This document shows, in pieces, positions 26,700 to 33,633 of a stretch of 64,000 nt of DNA. The stretch's first letter is position 1, and every line of letters begins with the position of its first letter. The notes under the pieces are model-generated. The model worked only from the letters and a program-made list of their open reading frames with translations, searched no databases and had not been told where the DNA came from. The position numbers were made by a program, and so were the translations under genes. Origin of the DNA: Peptoclostridium litorale DSM 5388 (GTDB lineage: Bacteria > Bacillota > Clostridia > Peptostreptococcales > Peptostreptococcaceae); contig NZ_FSRH01000004.1 in NCBI RefSeq assembly GCF_900141635.1, positions 203,223 to 267,222 of the forward strand. The letters run 5' to 3'.

Positions 26700-27977
26700 T
26701 TATTTGTTTGATATCATCTCGAAAAAGGCTTCGAGTCTTGTCTTGATCTGGCCTGCATCTTCAAGGCCGTAGTCAGTCTCTATCATTATGACAGGAATAT
26801 TTTCCTTTGCAAGAGCCTCTTTTACAGAATTGAACTCTGCAGCATATGTAGTACAGAAAGGAAGAGTGTAGTAAACTACGCCGTCTGCGCTGTACTCCTT
26901 GTAAAGTCTTATTATGTCGTCTATTCTTCCTGTGTTAGGAGTGAAACATGCGCAGTTTGTCTTCATGTATCTTTGAGTAAGGTTCTCGTAGTGTTCGTCC
27001 ATAGTGCTTGCAGACTCGTCGACAAGGTTTTGGAAGTATTTAACGCCGGTGCAAGTCTCTTCTGCAACAACAACTGCTCCGCTTGTCTCTATTACGTGAT
27101 GAAGCTTCCAGTTTGGAACTGCCATAGGAGTTCCGCTTACAAGTATTCTTGGAGTGTCTTTGCTGAATACTCCTTCGCCTTTTTCTATTCTGGCTTCAAG
27201 TTCGTCGCAAAGCTCTTCAGTCTTTTGAACGAACCTTTCAGGATCGTCATAGAATGCTATTTGAGTTATAAGAAGGGCATCTTTTCCACTTATAGGAGGA
27301 TTATCAGACTTTCTCGTGTTGTAAAGTCTTTGAAGAGCTTTTCTCTTTCTGTTGAGAAGTTTTGTAGCGTCGCTTATTCTTTCAGCAGTTACTTCCACTC
27401 CTGTAAGCTCTTCCATTCTCTCTTTGAATATTCTTATTTCATCCTTGAAGTGAGCGTAGTCTTGATCCCTCTTCATATTAGGAAGGTCTATAACATGCAT
27501 AGGAGTGTATTGCTTGAATGTCTCCCAAAGCTTCATCTTTCCGTCGCAAGTAGTTTCGCCTACAAGCATGTCACATGAGCTGAAATAAGGACATGTTTTT
27601 CCAACAAGTGCTCCGGCTGCTGCTTTTATAAGCGGACATGTGTTTCTTGGAACAACTTTTTCTCCGTCTGGATGCCAAAAATCTGATCCAGCGCAAAGTC
27701 CAACGCTTGCAGCATTTGCAGCAAGTACTATTTCATCTGGAACGAACACGCAGAATGTTCCAACTACTTTTTTGCCTTCCTTTTTCATGTCGGCAAGTTC
27801 TTGTATTCTAAGACCATGTATTTCAGACACTACGAAGTTGAAGTAGTTCATGCCTTCAGGTCTGTTTTTTTGTTCCATGTATATTTCACCGTAAAATTCA
27901 GGAAGCACCGCGCAAAGCTGGTCGTGCTTTTCAAGGTCGATATCAAGTGATTTCCATAATTCTTTGTAGTCTGCCAT
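26700..27977 (-). CDS. double-cubane-cluster anaerobic reductase (HgdB-like)
   Basis: Member of the 2-hydroxyacyl-CoA dehydratase D-component superfamily, 425 residues. It most resembles the single-subunit double-cubane-cluster proteins (DCCP), which hold an [8Fe-9S] cluster and reduce small molecules with ATP-driven electrons from an activase. Cysteines that could be cluster ligands are GTFCVFVPDE, RNTCPLIK, GKTCPYFSSCDMLVGETTCD, EETCTGVKYF and PFCTTYAAE. No second dehydratase subunit is adjacent, which favours DCCP over a true dehydratase. GAGGGGG precedes the ATG. The natural substrate of this family is not known to me. Confidence 0.88.
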   Translation of the reverse strand: MADYKELWKSLDIDLEKHDQLCAVLPEFYGEIYMEQKNRPEGMNYFNFVVSEIHGLRIQELADMKKEGKKVVGTFCVFVPDEIVLAANAASVGLCAGSDFWHPDGEKVVPRNTCPLIKAAAGALVGKTCPYFSSCDMLVGETTCDGKMKLWETFKQYTPMHVIDLPNMKRDQDYAHFKDEIRIFKERMEELTGVEVTAERISDATKLLNRKRKALQRLYNTRKSDNPPISGKDALLITQIAFYDDPERFVQKTEELCDELEARIEKGEGVFSKDTPRILVSGTPMAVPNWKLHHVIETSGAVVVAEETCTGVKYFQNLVDESASTMDEHYENLTQRYMKTNCACFTPNTGRIDDIIRLYKEYSADGVVYYTLPFCTTYAAEFNSVKEALAKENIPVIMIETDYGLEDAGQIKTRLEAFFEMISNK

Positions 27978-28327
27978 TTAAAAAAATCCCCCTCATACAA
28001 AATTTTAAGGCCCTGCATATACAGAACCTTTTAGAAAAATATAGATAGATAAAATGAAAATTTGTTTGACGGTTTTTCGCAGGAACATTTCCTTAGGTAT
28101 AGTGTATATCATTATTAAGGATTTGTTTACAAATATAAGAAAGTCTAATAGTAAAAATAAAACCATAGATAAAATGAATTGAAAACTGTTAGATAACTAT
28201 TGAATTTTGTGAAGATTTGTGAATGGAATCATGTTGAATTGATTTTATGGATAATATAGGAAGGGGCGCATTAAAGGGAGGTTTGAGGCTTGAAAAATAT
28301 ATGGATTTGCAGCTGTAAATACTGCCA
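27978..28327. other. divergent intergenic region between the reductase and rnpB
   Basis: About 350 AT-rich bases that should hold the promoter of the minus-strand reductase module. No riboswitch or repeat was recognised. Near its right end a 13-codon frame (28290-28331) with an AAAGGGAGG site was seen; it is treated separately as speculative. Confidence 0.4.
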
Positions 28328-28331
28328 TTGA
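28290..28331 (+). CDS. speculative 13-residue cysteine-rich micro-ORF
   Basis: TTG start at 28290, eight bases after AAAGGGAGG, encoding MKNIWICSCKYCH and ending at TGA. Three cysteines in 13 residues and a good ribosome site are curious, but the frame overlaps the rnpB -35 box and is short enough to arise by chance. Confidence 0.15.
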   Translation: MKNIWICSCKYCH

Positions 28332-28356
28332 CAGGCCCTCTGGATTATGTTATTCT
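28328..28356 (+). promoter_or_regulatory. promoter of rnpB
   Basis: Consensus TTGACA at 28328-28333, 17-bp spacer, TATTCT at 28351-28356. The predicted start lies about 30 bases ahead of the mature RNA end. Confidence 0.7.
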
Positions 28357-28392
28357 ATAACGGTGCCAAAAATAAAAAAAAGTTAATAATTT

Positions 28393-28741
28393 GAGTAAGC
28401 CGGATAGTCGCGGGCGCTTAGGCGAACGAGGAAAGTCCGAGCTCCGTAGGGCAAGGGTGCTGGGTAATACCCAGTGGAGGCGACTCTAAGGATAGTGCAA
28501 CAGAGATATACCGCTAAAGGGGCTTTAGGGCCTACTAGCAAGGGTGGAAAGGCGAGGTAAGAGCTCACCAGCGGCTAGGTGACTAGTCGGCTATGTAAAC
28601 CCCATCCGGAGCAAGACCAAGTAGGGACTCAAAAAGGGGGCTGCCCGTTCCCGTCCCGTAGGTAGGTCGCTTGAGCCTGTTGGTAACAGCAGGCCTAGAT
28701 AGATGACTATTCAAGACAGAACTCGGCTTATAGGCTTACTC
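28393..28741 (+). ncRNA. rnpB: RNase P RNA
   Basis: Catalytic RNA of ribonuclease P, which matures tRNA 5' ends. P1 pairs the first bases (GAGTAAGCC, 28393-28401) with GGCTTACTC at the end (28733-28741). Universally conserved pieces are present in order: GAGGAAAGTCCGAGCTC, the GGGTAATACCC hairpin with GGAGGCGAC, GTGCAACAGAGATATACCGC, then GGTAAGAGCTCACCAGCGGC, and ATAGATGACTATTCAAGACA near the 3' end. The length of about 349 nt and the arrangement suit the ancestral type A RNA. An apparent minus-strand frame across it is not a gene. Confidence 0.95.
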
Positions 28742-28756
28742 ATATTTATTGTATAC

Positions 28757-28784
28757 AACACTGCCCTTCAGGGTGGTGTTTTTT
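28757..28784 (+). terminator. terminator of rnpB
   Basis: Stem 28757-28767 with 28770-28780 (one G-T pair), a tight 2-nt loop and a six-T run. Confidence 0.8.
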
Positions 28785-28954
28785 ACTTATGGTAGTATAT
28801 GGATCTAGTTCATCCATCTTGAGAATTTTTTGGACAATGTTTATCTTTACGGATGCTTAATTTCAGATCATTTTTCGAATATTGCTTATGCGGTGATAGA
28901 TTCAATGAATATAAAGTCAGCATAAAACATTCTGGAAAATAAAGTGGTTTTATT

Positions 28955-28984
28955 TTGATTTGTCACGAAAAAGTATGATAGAAT
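28955..28984 (+). promoter_or_regulatory. predicted promoter of the cold-shock gene
   Basis: TTGATT at 28955-28960, 18-bp spacer, TAGAAT at 28979-28984. It gives a leader of about 115 nt, in line with the long leaders of csp genes. The leader holds a CCCCT/AGGGG hairpin (29014-29029) followed by TTTTAATTT. Confidence 0.5.
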
Positions 28985-29106
28985 GTCTTCAAAAAGGGTA
29001 CATATAAATTGTGCCCCTGAGGTAAGGGGTTTTAATTTCAGATTCTACATAGTTGGTTTACTTTGTACGAGCTGATTTAAGAAAATAAAATTTGGAGGTA
29101 GAAATT

Positions 29107-29304
29107 ATGACTGGTACAGTAAAATGGTTTAATGCAGAAAAGGGATATGGTTTTATAACTGGAGAAGATGGCGTAGATGTTTTTGCACATTTTTCTCAGA
29201 TTCAAAAGGATGGTTTTAAAACACTAGAAGAAGGTGAAAGAGTTTCTTTTGATGTAGTTCAAGGAGCAAAAGGACCACAAGCCGAGAATATAGTAAGCCT
29301 ATAA
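29107..29304 (+). CDS. cold-shock protein (CspA family)
   Basis: A 65-residue single cold-shock domain that binds single-stranded nucleic acid and acts as an RNA chaperone. RNP1 (KGYGFIT) and RNP2 (VFAHFS) are both intact, starting [21 protein letters not shown] 29107 follows TTGGAGGTAG; the five-codon upstream extension overlaps this site. It has its own long leader and terminator. Confidence 0.95.
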   Translation: MTGTVKWFNAEKGYGFITGEDGVDVFAHFSQIQKDGFKTLEEGERVSFDVVQGAKGPQAENIVSL

Positions 29305-29320
29305 TATTATATAGTGTATT

Positions 29321-29353
29321 AGGGACATGGAGATAAACTTCATGTCCTTTTTT
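29321..29353 (+). terminator. terminator of the cold-shock gene
   Basis: 7-bp stem (29323-29329 with 29341-29347), 11-nt loop and a T-run. Confidence 0.75.
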
Positions 29354-29398
29354 ATTGTTTTTTTGATAATTTATGATAAAGAAGACTTTTCTATGAGA

Positions 29399-29437
29399 TT
29401 CGCAATATCGACAATCTAAAAAGAAAAAGTTTTTATA
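29399..29437 (+). repeat. copy 1 of a conserved intergenic box
   Basis: About 38 bases beginning ATTCGCAATATCGACAATCT and continuing through an A-rich tract to GTTTTTATA. A closely similar box occurs at 33233-33269. Here it lies about 60 bases ahead of the DUF1653 gene and contains TCGACA with TTTATA at promoter-like spacing, so it may be a promoter with flanking operator sequence. Confidence 0.45.
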
Positions 29438-29494
29438 AGTGATTTTTCACTGTAATAGAGTTAAAATAAAAGCAAAATAAATTTTTGAGGTGGT

Positions 29495-29749
29495 ATGAAA
29501 ATGAATATGGAAAATGAAACTGAAATCGGTCAGAGAAGCCTGAATATAGGCGGAAAATACAGGCACTTCAAGGGGAAGGAATACATTGTACTTCACTTGG
29601 CAAAGGATTCTGAAACTCTCGAGGAGCTTGTGATATACAAAGCTCTTTACGGTGATTTTGGAATATGGGCAAGGCCGCTTGAAATGTTCATGGAGCAGGT
29701 TGAAGTAGGCCGCAAACTGGTGTACAGGTTTGAAGAGATTGAAGAGTAG
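29495..29749 (+). CDS. DUF1653 protein
   Basis: An 84-residue protein of the DUF1653 family, function unknown. The family signature is nearly complete: [18 protein letters not shown], then [17 protein letters not shown], and [13 protein letters not shown]. It forms a small SH3-like beta barrel by prediction. ATG 29495 has GAGGTGG just upstream. It is monocistronic and preceded by the conserved intergenic box at 29399. Confidence 0.88.
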   Translation: MKMNMENETEIGQRSLNIGGKYRHFKGKEYIVLHLAKDSETLEELVIYKALYGDFGIWARPLEMFMEQVEVGRKLVYRFEEIEE

Positions 29750-29862
29750 ATGGGGCTGTGTACGCTAATATTAGTGGGAAAATAGAGTGAATTGATGTTT
29801 TTCAATTTGTTATTGCAATTTAGGGTTTTTCAATTTGAACAAAATGACATTTTCTTTTCACA

Positions 29863-29915
29863 AAACTGTCACATTCGAGGGGTATATTAAAAATAACAAG
29901 ACGAAGTGACAGTTT
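29863..29915. promoter_or_regulatory. inverted repeat spanning the DUF2202 promoter
   Basis: The 10-mer AAACTGTCAC at 29863-29872 is exactly repeated in inverse as GTGACAGTTT at 29906-29915. The two copies flank a TATATT -10-like box at 29883-29888. The placement suggests an operator for a dimeric regulator, or a 5'-leader hairpin with a long loop. Confidence 0.45.
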
Positions 29916-29932
29916 GAAAGGAGATGTAAAAA

Positions 29933-30544
29933 ATGACTAAAAAGATACTAAAGCGACTTACTGTTTTGGCGGTAACATTTATTATGGGCTTGGGAAGCGT
30001 ATTTGCAAACAACAGTGACTATGGAGCACTCGGTTCATTTGAAAAGGAAAGCTATACTCTTGAAGAGATGCTTGTATATTCAATAGAAGACGAGTACTTG
30101 GCAAGGTCGGAATATGAAAAGATAATGGAAACTTTCGGAGAGCAAAGGCCGTTTTCGAATATAGTAAAGGCTGAAGAATACCATATAGAGCTTTTGAAGC
30201 CAATTTTTGAAGAGTACGAAATAGATATTCCAGATGACAAAGCACAGGAGCATGTGCATGTTCCAGAAAGCTTGACTGAAGCGTACGAGACCGGGGTACA
30301 GGCCGAGATAAATAATATAAAGATGTATGAAACATTCTTAGCGCAGGATATCCCAGATGACGTTAAATACGTATTTGAGCTTCTGAAAAATGCATCAGAA
30401 AATCACTTAGAGGCTTTCCAGAGAAATTTGGACAGATCGGAAGGTGTAGGATTATCAGGAGATAGAAGAAATCCGCAGGGGAAAAAGGGAAGAGGCAGAG
30501 GCGGATGGAATGGTCAAAGAGGCCAGTGTGTAATTGAAAGATAA
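29933..30544 (+). CDS. secreted ferritin-like DUF2202 protein
   Basis: Exported protein with a clear signal peptide (LKRLTVLAVTFIMGLGSVFA, cleavage probably after Ala25) and a four-helix ferritin-like DUF2202 domain. Candidate di-metal ligands sit in IEDEYLARSEYEKI, KAEEYHIELL, GVQAEINNIKMYE and ASENHLEAFQ. The C-terminal tail is rich in Gly, Arg and Lys (GKKGRGRGGWNGQRGQ). The function is unknown; a metal-binding or peroxide role outside the membrane is possible. GAAAGGAGATG precedes the ATG. Confidence 0.87.
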   Translation: MTKKILKRLTVLAVTFIMGLGSVFANNSDYGALGSFEKESYTLEEMLVYSIEDEYLARSEYEKIMETFGEQRPFSNIVKAEEYHIELLKPIFEEYEIDIPDDKAQEHVHVPESLTEAYETGVQAEINNIKMYETFLAQDIPDDVKYVFELLKNASENHLEAFQRNLDRSEGVGLSGDRRNPQGKKGRGRGGWNGQRGQCVIER

Positions 30545-30560
30545 AACAAAAAAATAATTG

Positions 30561-30596
30561 CTGCAGCCGTTTAAAACAGACGGGTGCAGTTTTTTT
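30561..30596 (+). terminator. terminator after the DUF2202 gene
   Basis: Stem 30561-30570 with 30580-30589 (one mismatch) followed by a seven-T run. Confidence 0.78.
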
Positions 30597-30912
30597 GTAT
30601 TTAAAGGAAAGGCAAAGCCTGTATATAAAAACGTATGTTCTCGCAGGTGGTGTGAACATAAAACTTACGACAATGTGGATCCGGATGGGAAAATAGAAAA
30701 AGTGGTTTGGAATAGACACCACTGTTGAAGACCAGTATAGAAGTAGCATAAAGAGAGCAGTCTGGATTTTGTTTCACACAAACTGAAAGATGAATTAAAT
30801 TTTAAAAATAATTTAAAATAAAATTGGTTTTGGTATATACTACAAGTTCGATTTGTTGTAAAATAAAAATCTATAGAGCTTTTGAGGATATGACTGAAAG
30901 TGAGGGGTTTTT
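30597..30912. other. intergenic region without a supported gene
   Basis: About 315 bases. Short frames exist on both strands, but none has a ribosome site or recognisable product. It must contain the promoter of the next gene. No hairpin stands out. Confidence 0.4.
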
Positions 30913-31473
30913 GTGAAAAGAATTTTAGTTTTATGTGTGTTGCTGCTTGCCATGACTTTTTCATTTGATATTTCAATGGGTCAGGAAATCTATTACAATG
31001 GTGAAATGATTATTGACGAAGCTGAATATGGTGATATTAGAGCGGTTCTAGTTGAAAGGTTTCCAACCGAGAAGATAATACTTGTGGGAACTGATTTTGA
31101 AAAGAATGCTTATATATCAGAAGCCAAGGCGCTTGATTTTGACGGGGAGCACATAGCTGTGACAGGAAGCAGTGGAACGTATCTTCTGGATATAGACATG
31201 AACATAGTGCTTGGTGTCAATCAGGATGGAGATGTTGTTTCTGTAGGAGATTTTATATGTGTGGCCAGCAAAAATTCAATAAAGGTATTTTCTAAGGAAG
31301 ATGCATCTATAGTATGCCAGCATGAACTTGAAAGAGACAGCAGAATAACAGGTATGGACATGTCGGGAGATGTTGTTGACATTGTAGTTGAGAAGGTTAG
31401 TCCGGAAACGGGAGAAAAGACTATTGAGCATATTAGCTTTTTAATAACGGAAGAAGGGCTTTTTCTTTCGTGA
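30913..31473 (+). CDS. secreted hypothetical protein
   Basis: Unrecognised exported protein of 186 residues. The signal peptide MKRILVLCVLLLAMTFSFDI is followed by a mostly beta-strand body with repeating short strands (IAVTGSSGTYLLDIDMNIVL, VVSVGDFICVASKNSIKVF), reminiscent of a partial beta-propeller. The start is GTG 30913 with GTGAGGGG upstream. It stands alone and has its own terminator. Confidence 0.65.
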   Translation: MKRILVLCVLLLAMTFSFDISMGQEIYYNGEMIIDEAEYGDIRAVLVERFPTEKIILVGTDFEKNAYISEAKALDFDGEHIAVTGSSGTYLLDIDMNIVLGVNQDGDVVSVGDFICVASKNSIKVFSKEDASIVCQHELERDSRITGMDMSGDVVDIVVEKVSPETGEKTIEHISFLITEEGLFLS

Positions 31474-31495
31474 AAATAATTTTATGAAATGATAA

Positions 31496-31527
31496 AAAGT
31501 CGGCCAGTGGGCGGGCTTTTTATTATT
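31496..31527 (+). terminator. probable terminator
   Basis: Imperfect 11-bp stem (31496-31506 with 31511-31521) followed by T-rich sequence. Confidence 0.6.
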
Positions 31528-31712
31528 TTTTGATATAGGAGATTGGAAAATGGCGATCAATTAAAAATAGAGAATTAAAAAATGATATACAAATCCGAAT
31601 TTTATAAAAAATCTTAATTTTGAAAAAATTTCCTGAAACTTGACGATTCTTTGCGAAGTGAAAAACGTATAGACAAGTAATATCAATGGATAGACAGGTG
31701 AAGGCTCGAGAG

Positions 31713-31741
31713 TTGCAAAAAAAATCTGAATATTATATTAT
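31713..31741 (+). promoter_or_regulatory. promoter of permease copy 1
   Basis: TTGCAA at 31713-31718, 17-bp spacer, TATTAT at 31736-31741. The equivalent promoter precedes the second permease copy, with the same spacer and -10. Confidence 0.65.
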
Positions 31742-31832
31742 GGATGGGCGAGTTGTAATAATTTTGATTAATATAGCAATTATTAACAATTATTTTCTGT
31801 GGAATTAAAAATTGTCAAAAGGGGGAAAGTTT

Positions 31833-33173
31833 ATGAATGAAGAGTTGAAAAAGGATTTGGGATTTACAACTGCACTTTCGATAGTAGTTGGAATGGTCAT
31901 AGGATCAGGAGTGTTTTTCAAGCCTACAGCAATATTTGGTGCGTCAGGTTCTGCAGGGCTTGGTATACTTGCGTGGATAATAGGGGGGATAATAACAATA
32001 GCTGCAGGGCTTACAGTTGCAGAAATATCAGCTGCAATGCCTGAAACAGGTGGAATGGTTGTATACATCAAAAAGACTTATGGAGACCTTTGGGGATTTC
32101 TTCTTGGGTGGGCGCAGACAACTGTATATATGCCTGCTTTTATAGCGGCACTTGCAATAATATTTGCAACACAGGCTGTTTCGCTTATGGGCATTTCAAG
32201 CTTTATGACAACACCCATTGCAATAGGGGCGATATTGTTTCTTCTTGTTATGAACAGCGTAAGTTCAAAGGCCGGCGGAGCGCTGCAGTCAATATTTACA
32301 GTTGCAAAGCTTGTGCCGCTGATAGCTATAATAGTGCTTGGATTTATAAGGGGAGATGTTCAAAGCGCTGACCTTTCAAATTTCACTCCTGGAAGAGGAT
32401 CTCTTGTTTCGAGCCTTGGAAGTGCACTTATAGCGGTAATATTTGCATTTGAAGGCTGGATAAATGTAGGAGCGATAGCGGGAGAGATGAAAAATCCAGG
32501 AAAAGACCTTCCGAGGGCAATAGTTATAGGCCTTTCAGTTGTAATGAGTATATATGTACTTATAAATATCGCATACCTTTGCGTGCTTCCGGCAGATGTG
32601 CTTGCATCTACGGCTACTCCTGCGGCAGATGTTGCCAATGTCATATTTGGAAGCTTGGGAGGAAAGGTCATATCAACAGGAATACTTATATCGATATTTG
32701 GAGCGCTTAACGGATTCATACTTACAGGTATGAGAATTCCATATGTAATGGCAAAGGAGGGAAAACTGCCTTACAGCAACTTGATAGGAAAGCTTCACAA
32801 AAAATATGAAACTCCTGTTAACTCGGGAATACTTATAGTTGCAATATCAGTAATATTCACGTTTACAGGAAAGTTTGACCAGCTTACAGACCTTCTTACG
32901 TTTACAATATGGATATTCTATGTAATGACATTTGCGGCTGTTATGATACTTAGAAAGAAAATGCCTGATATGCACAGGCCTTACAAAGTGCCTCTGTATC
33001 CACTTCTTCCGTGCATAGGAATAGCAGGAGGAATGTATATAATAATAAACACGCTTTTGACTCAGCCTATGAACGCATCGCTTGGTATACTTATAACGGT
33101 TCTTGGGCTTCCTGTATATATGATTGCAGGTGAAAAAATGAAAAAGGAAAAAAAACCAGACGTGGCTGCATAG
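31833..33173 (+). CDS. APC-family amino acid permease, copy 1
   Basis: Twelve-helix amino acid permease or exchanger of the APC superfamily, closest in look to SteT/LAT-like serine-threonine exchangers. The substrate-binding unwound helix reads VVGMVIGSGVFFKPT, and other family segments are FAFEGWINVGAIAGEM and LPADVLASTATPAADVAN. ATG 31833 has AAAGGGGGAAAG upstream; 446 residues. A second gene of identical length and nearly identical sequence follows in tandem. Confidence 0.92.
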   Translation: MNEELKKDLGFTTALSIVVGMVIGSGVFFKPTAIFGASGSAGLGILAWIIGGIITIAAGLTVAEISAAMPETGGMVVYIKKTYGDLWGFLLGWAQTTVYMPAFIAALAIIFATQAVSLMGISSFMTTPIAIGAILFLLVMNSVSSKAGGALQSIFTVAKLVPLIAIIVLGFIRGDVQSADLSNFTPGRGSLVSSLGSALIAVIFAFEGWINVGAIAGEMKNPGKDLPRAIVIGLSVVMSIYVLINIAYLCVLPADVLASTATPAADVANVIFGSLGGKVISTGILISIFGALNGFILTGMRIPYVMAKEGKLPYSNLIGKLHKKYETPVNSGILIVAISVIFTFTGKFDQLTDLLTFTIWIFYVMTFAAVMILRKKMPDMHRPYKVPLYPLLPCIGIAGGMYIIINTLLTQPMNASLGILITVLGLPVYMIAGEKMKKEKKPDVAA

Positions 33174-33232
33174 CTGTATTGAAAGTCGAATTTGTGAAAT
33201 TCAACTTGATAAAAATAACTATTTTTTAGAAA

Positions 33233-33269
33233 ATTCGCGATATTGACAATTTAAAAAAGAAGTTTTTTA
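33233..33269 (+). repeat. copy 2 of the conserved intergenic box
   Basis: ATTCGCGATATTGACAATTT followed by an A-rich tract and GTTTTTTACA, matching the box at 29399-29437 with a few substitutions. It contains a consensus TTGACA (33244-33249). It is followed by a long hairpin (33277-33324). Confidence 0.45.
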
Positions 33270-33276
33270 CAATCCA

Positions 33277-33327
33277 AATACCCTGCGGAGCAAATTTTTG
33301 AATTTATTTGTTTTGCAGGGTATTTTC
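33277..33327 (+). terminator. long hairpin between the permease copies
   Basis: 10-bp perfect outer stem (33277-33286 with 33315-33324) with an inner CAAAT/ATTTG helix, then TTTTC. It may terminate copy 1 or attenuate a transcript begun at the box just upstream. Confidence 0.55.
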
Positions 33328-33514
33328 AGTTGAACATAGTTAAAAAAACAACTAAAAATACAAAATGAAAATTTAAAACAGTCTAAATATTTAAAATTTT
33401 ATGAAAAAAATCATAATTCCAGAAAAAATATTCTTGAAACTTTGTAAAAATTTTTGAAACGAAAAGCGTTGTAAACAAGTGATATCAATGTATGCATATG
33501 TCAAAACAAAAGTG

Positions 33515-33543
33515 TTGAAAAATTGTTAAGATTCTTATATTAT
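33515..33543 (+). promoter_or_regulatory. promoter of permease copy 2
   Basis: TTGAAA at 33515-33520, 17-bp spacer, TATTAT at 33538-33543. Flanking sequence is recognisably homologous to that before copy 1, including ACAAGT(A/G)ATATCAATG upstream and a TTATTTTGAT...CAATTATT segment downstream. Confidence 0.65.
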
Positions 33544-33633
33544 TAATGAGGGATTCGTTATTATTTTGATCAATTTGGCAATTATTCACAATTACTTTGA
33601 TGGATTTACAAATTTTTTAGGGGAGGAAAACAG

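Noticed and set aside
28290..28400. TGA at 28329 as a selenocysteine codon extending the micro-ORF
   Set aside because: No stable hairpin follows at the right distance, and the continued frame is low-complexity sequence overlapping the rnpB promoter.
28383..28568. Minus-strand open frame of 61 codons
   Set aside because: It lies entirely within the RNase P RNA, has no ribosome site, and its codons reflect the RNA structure.
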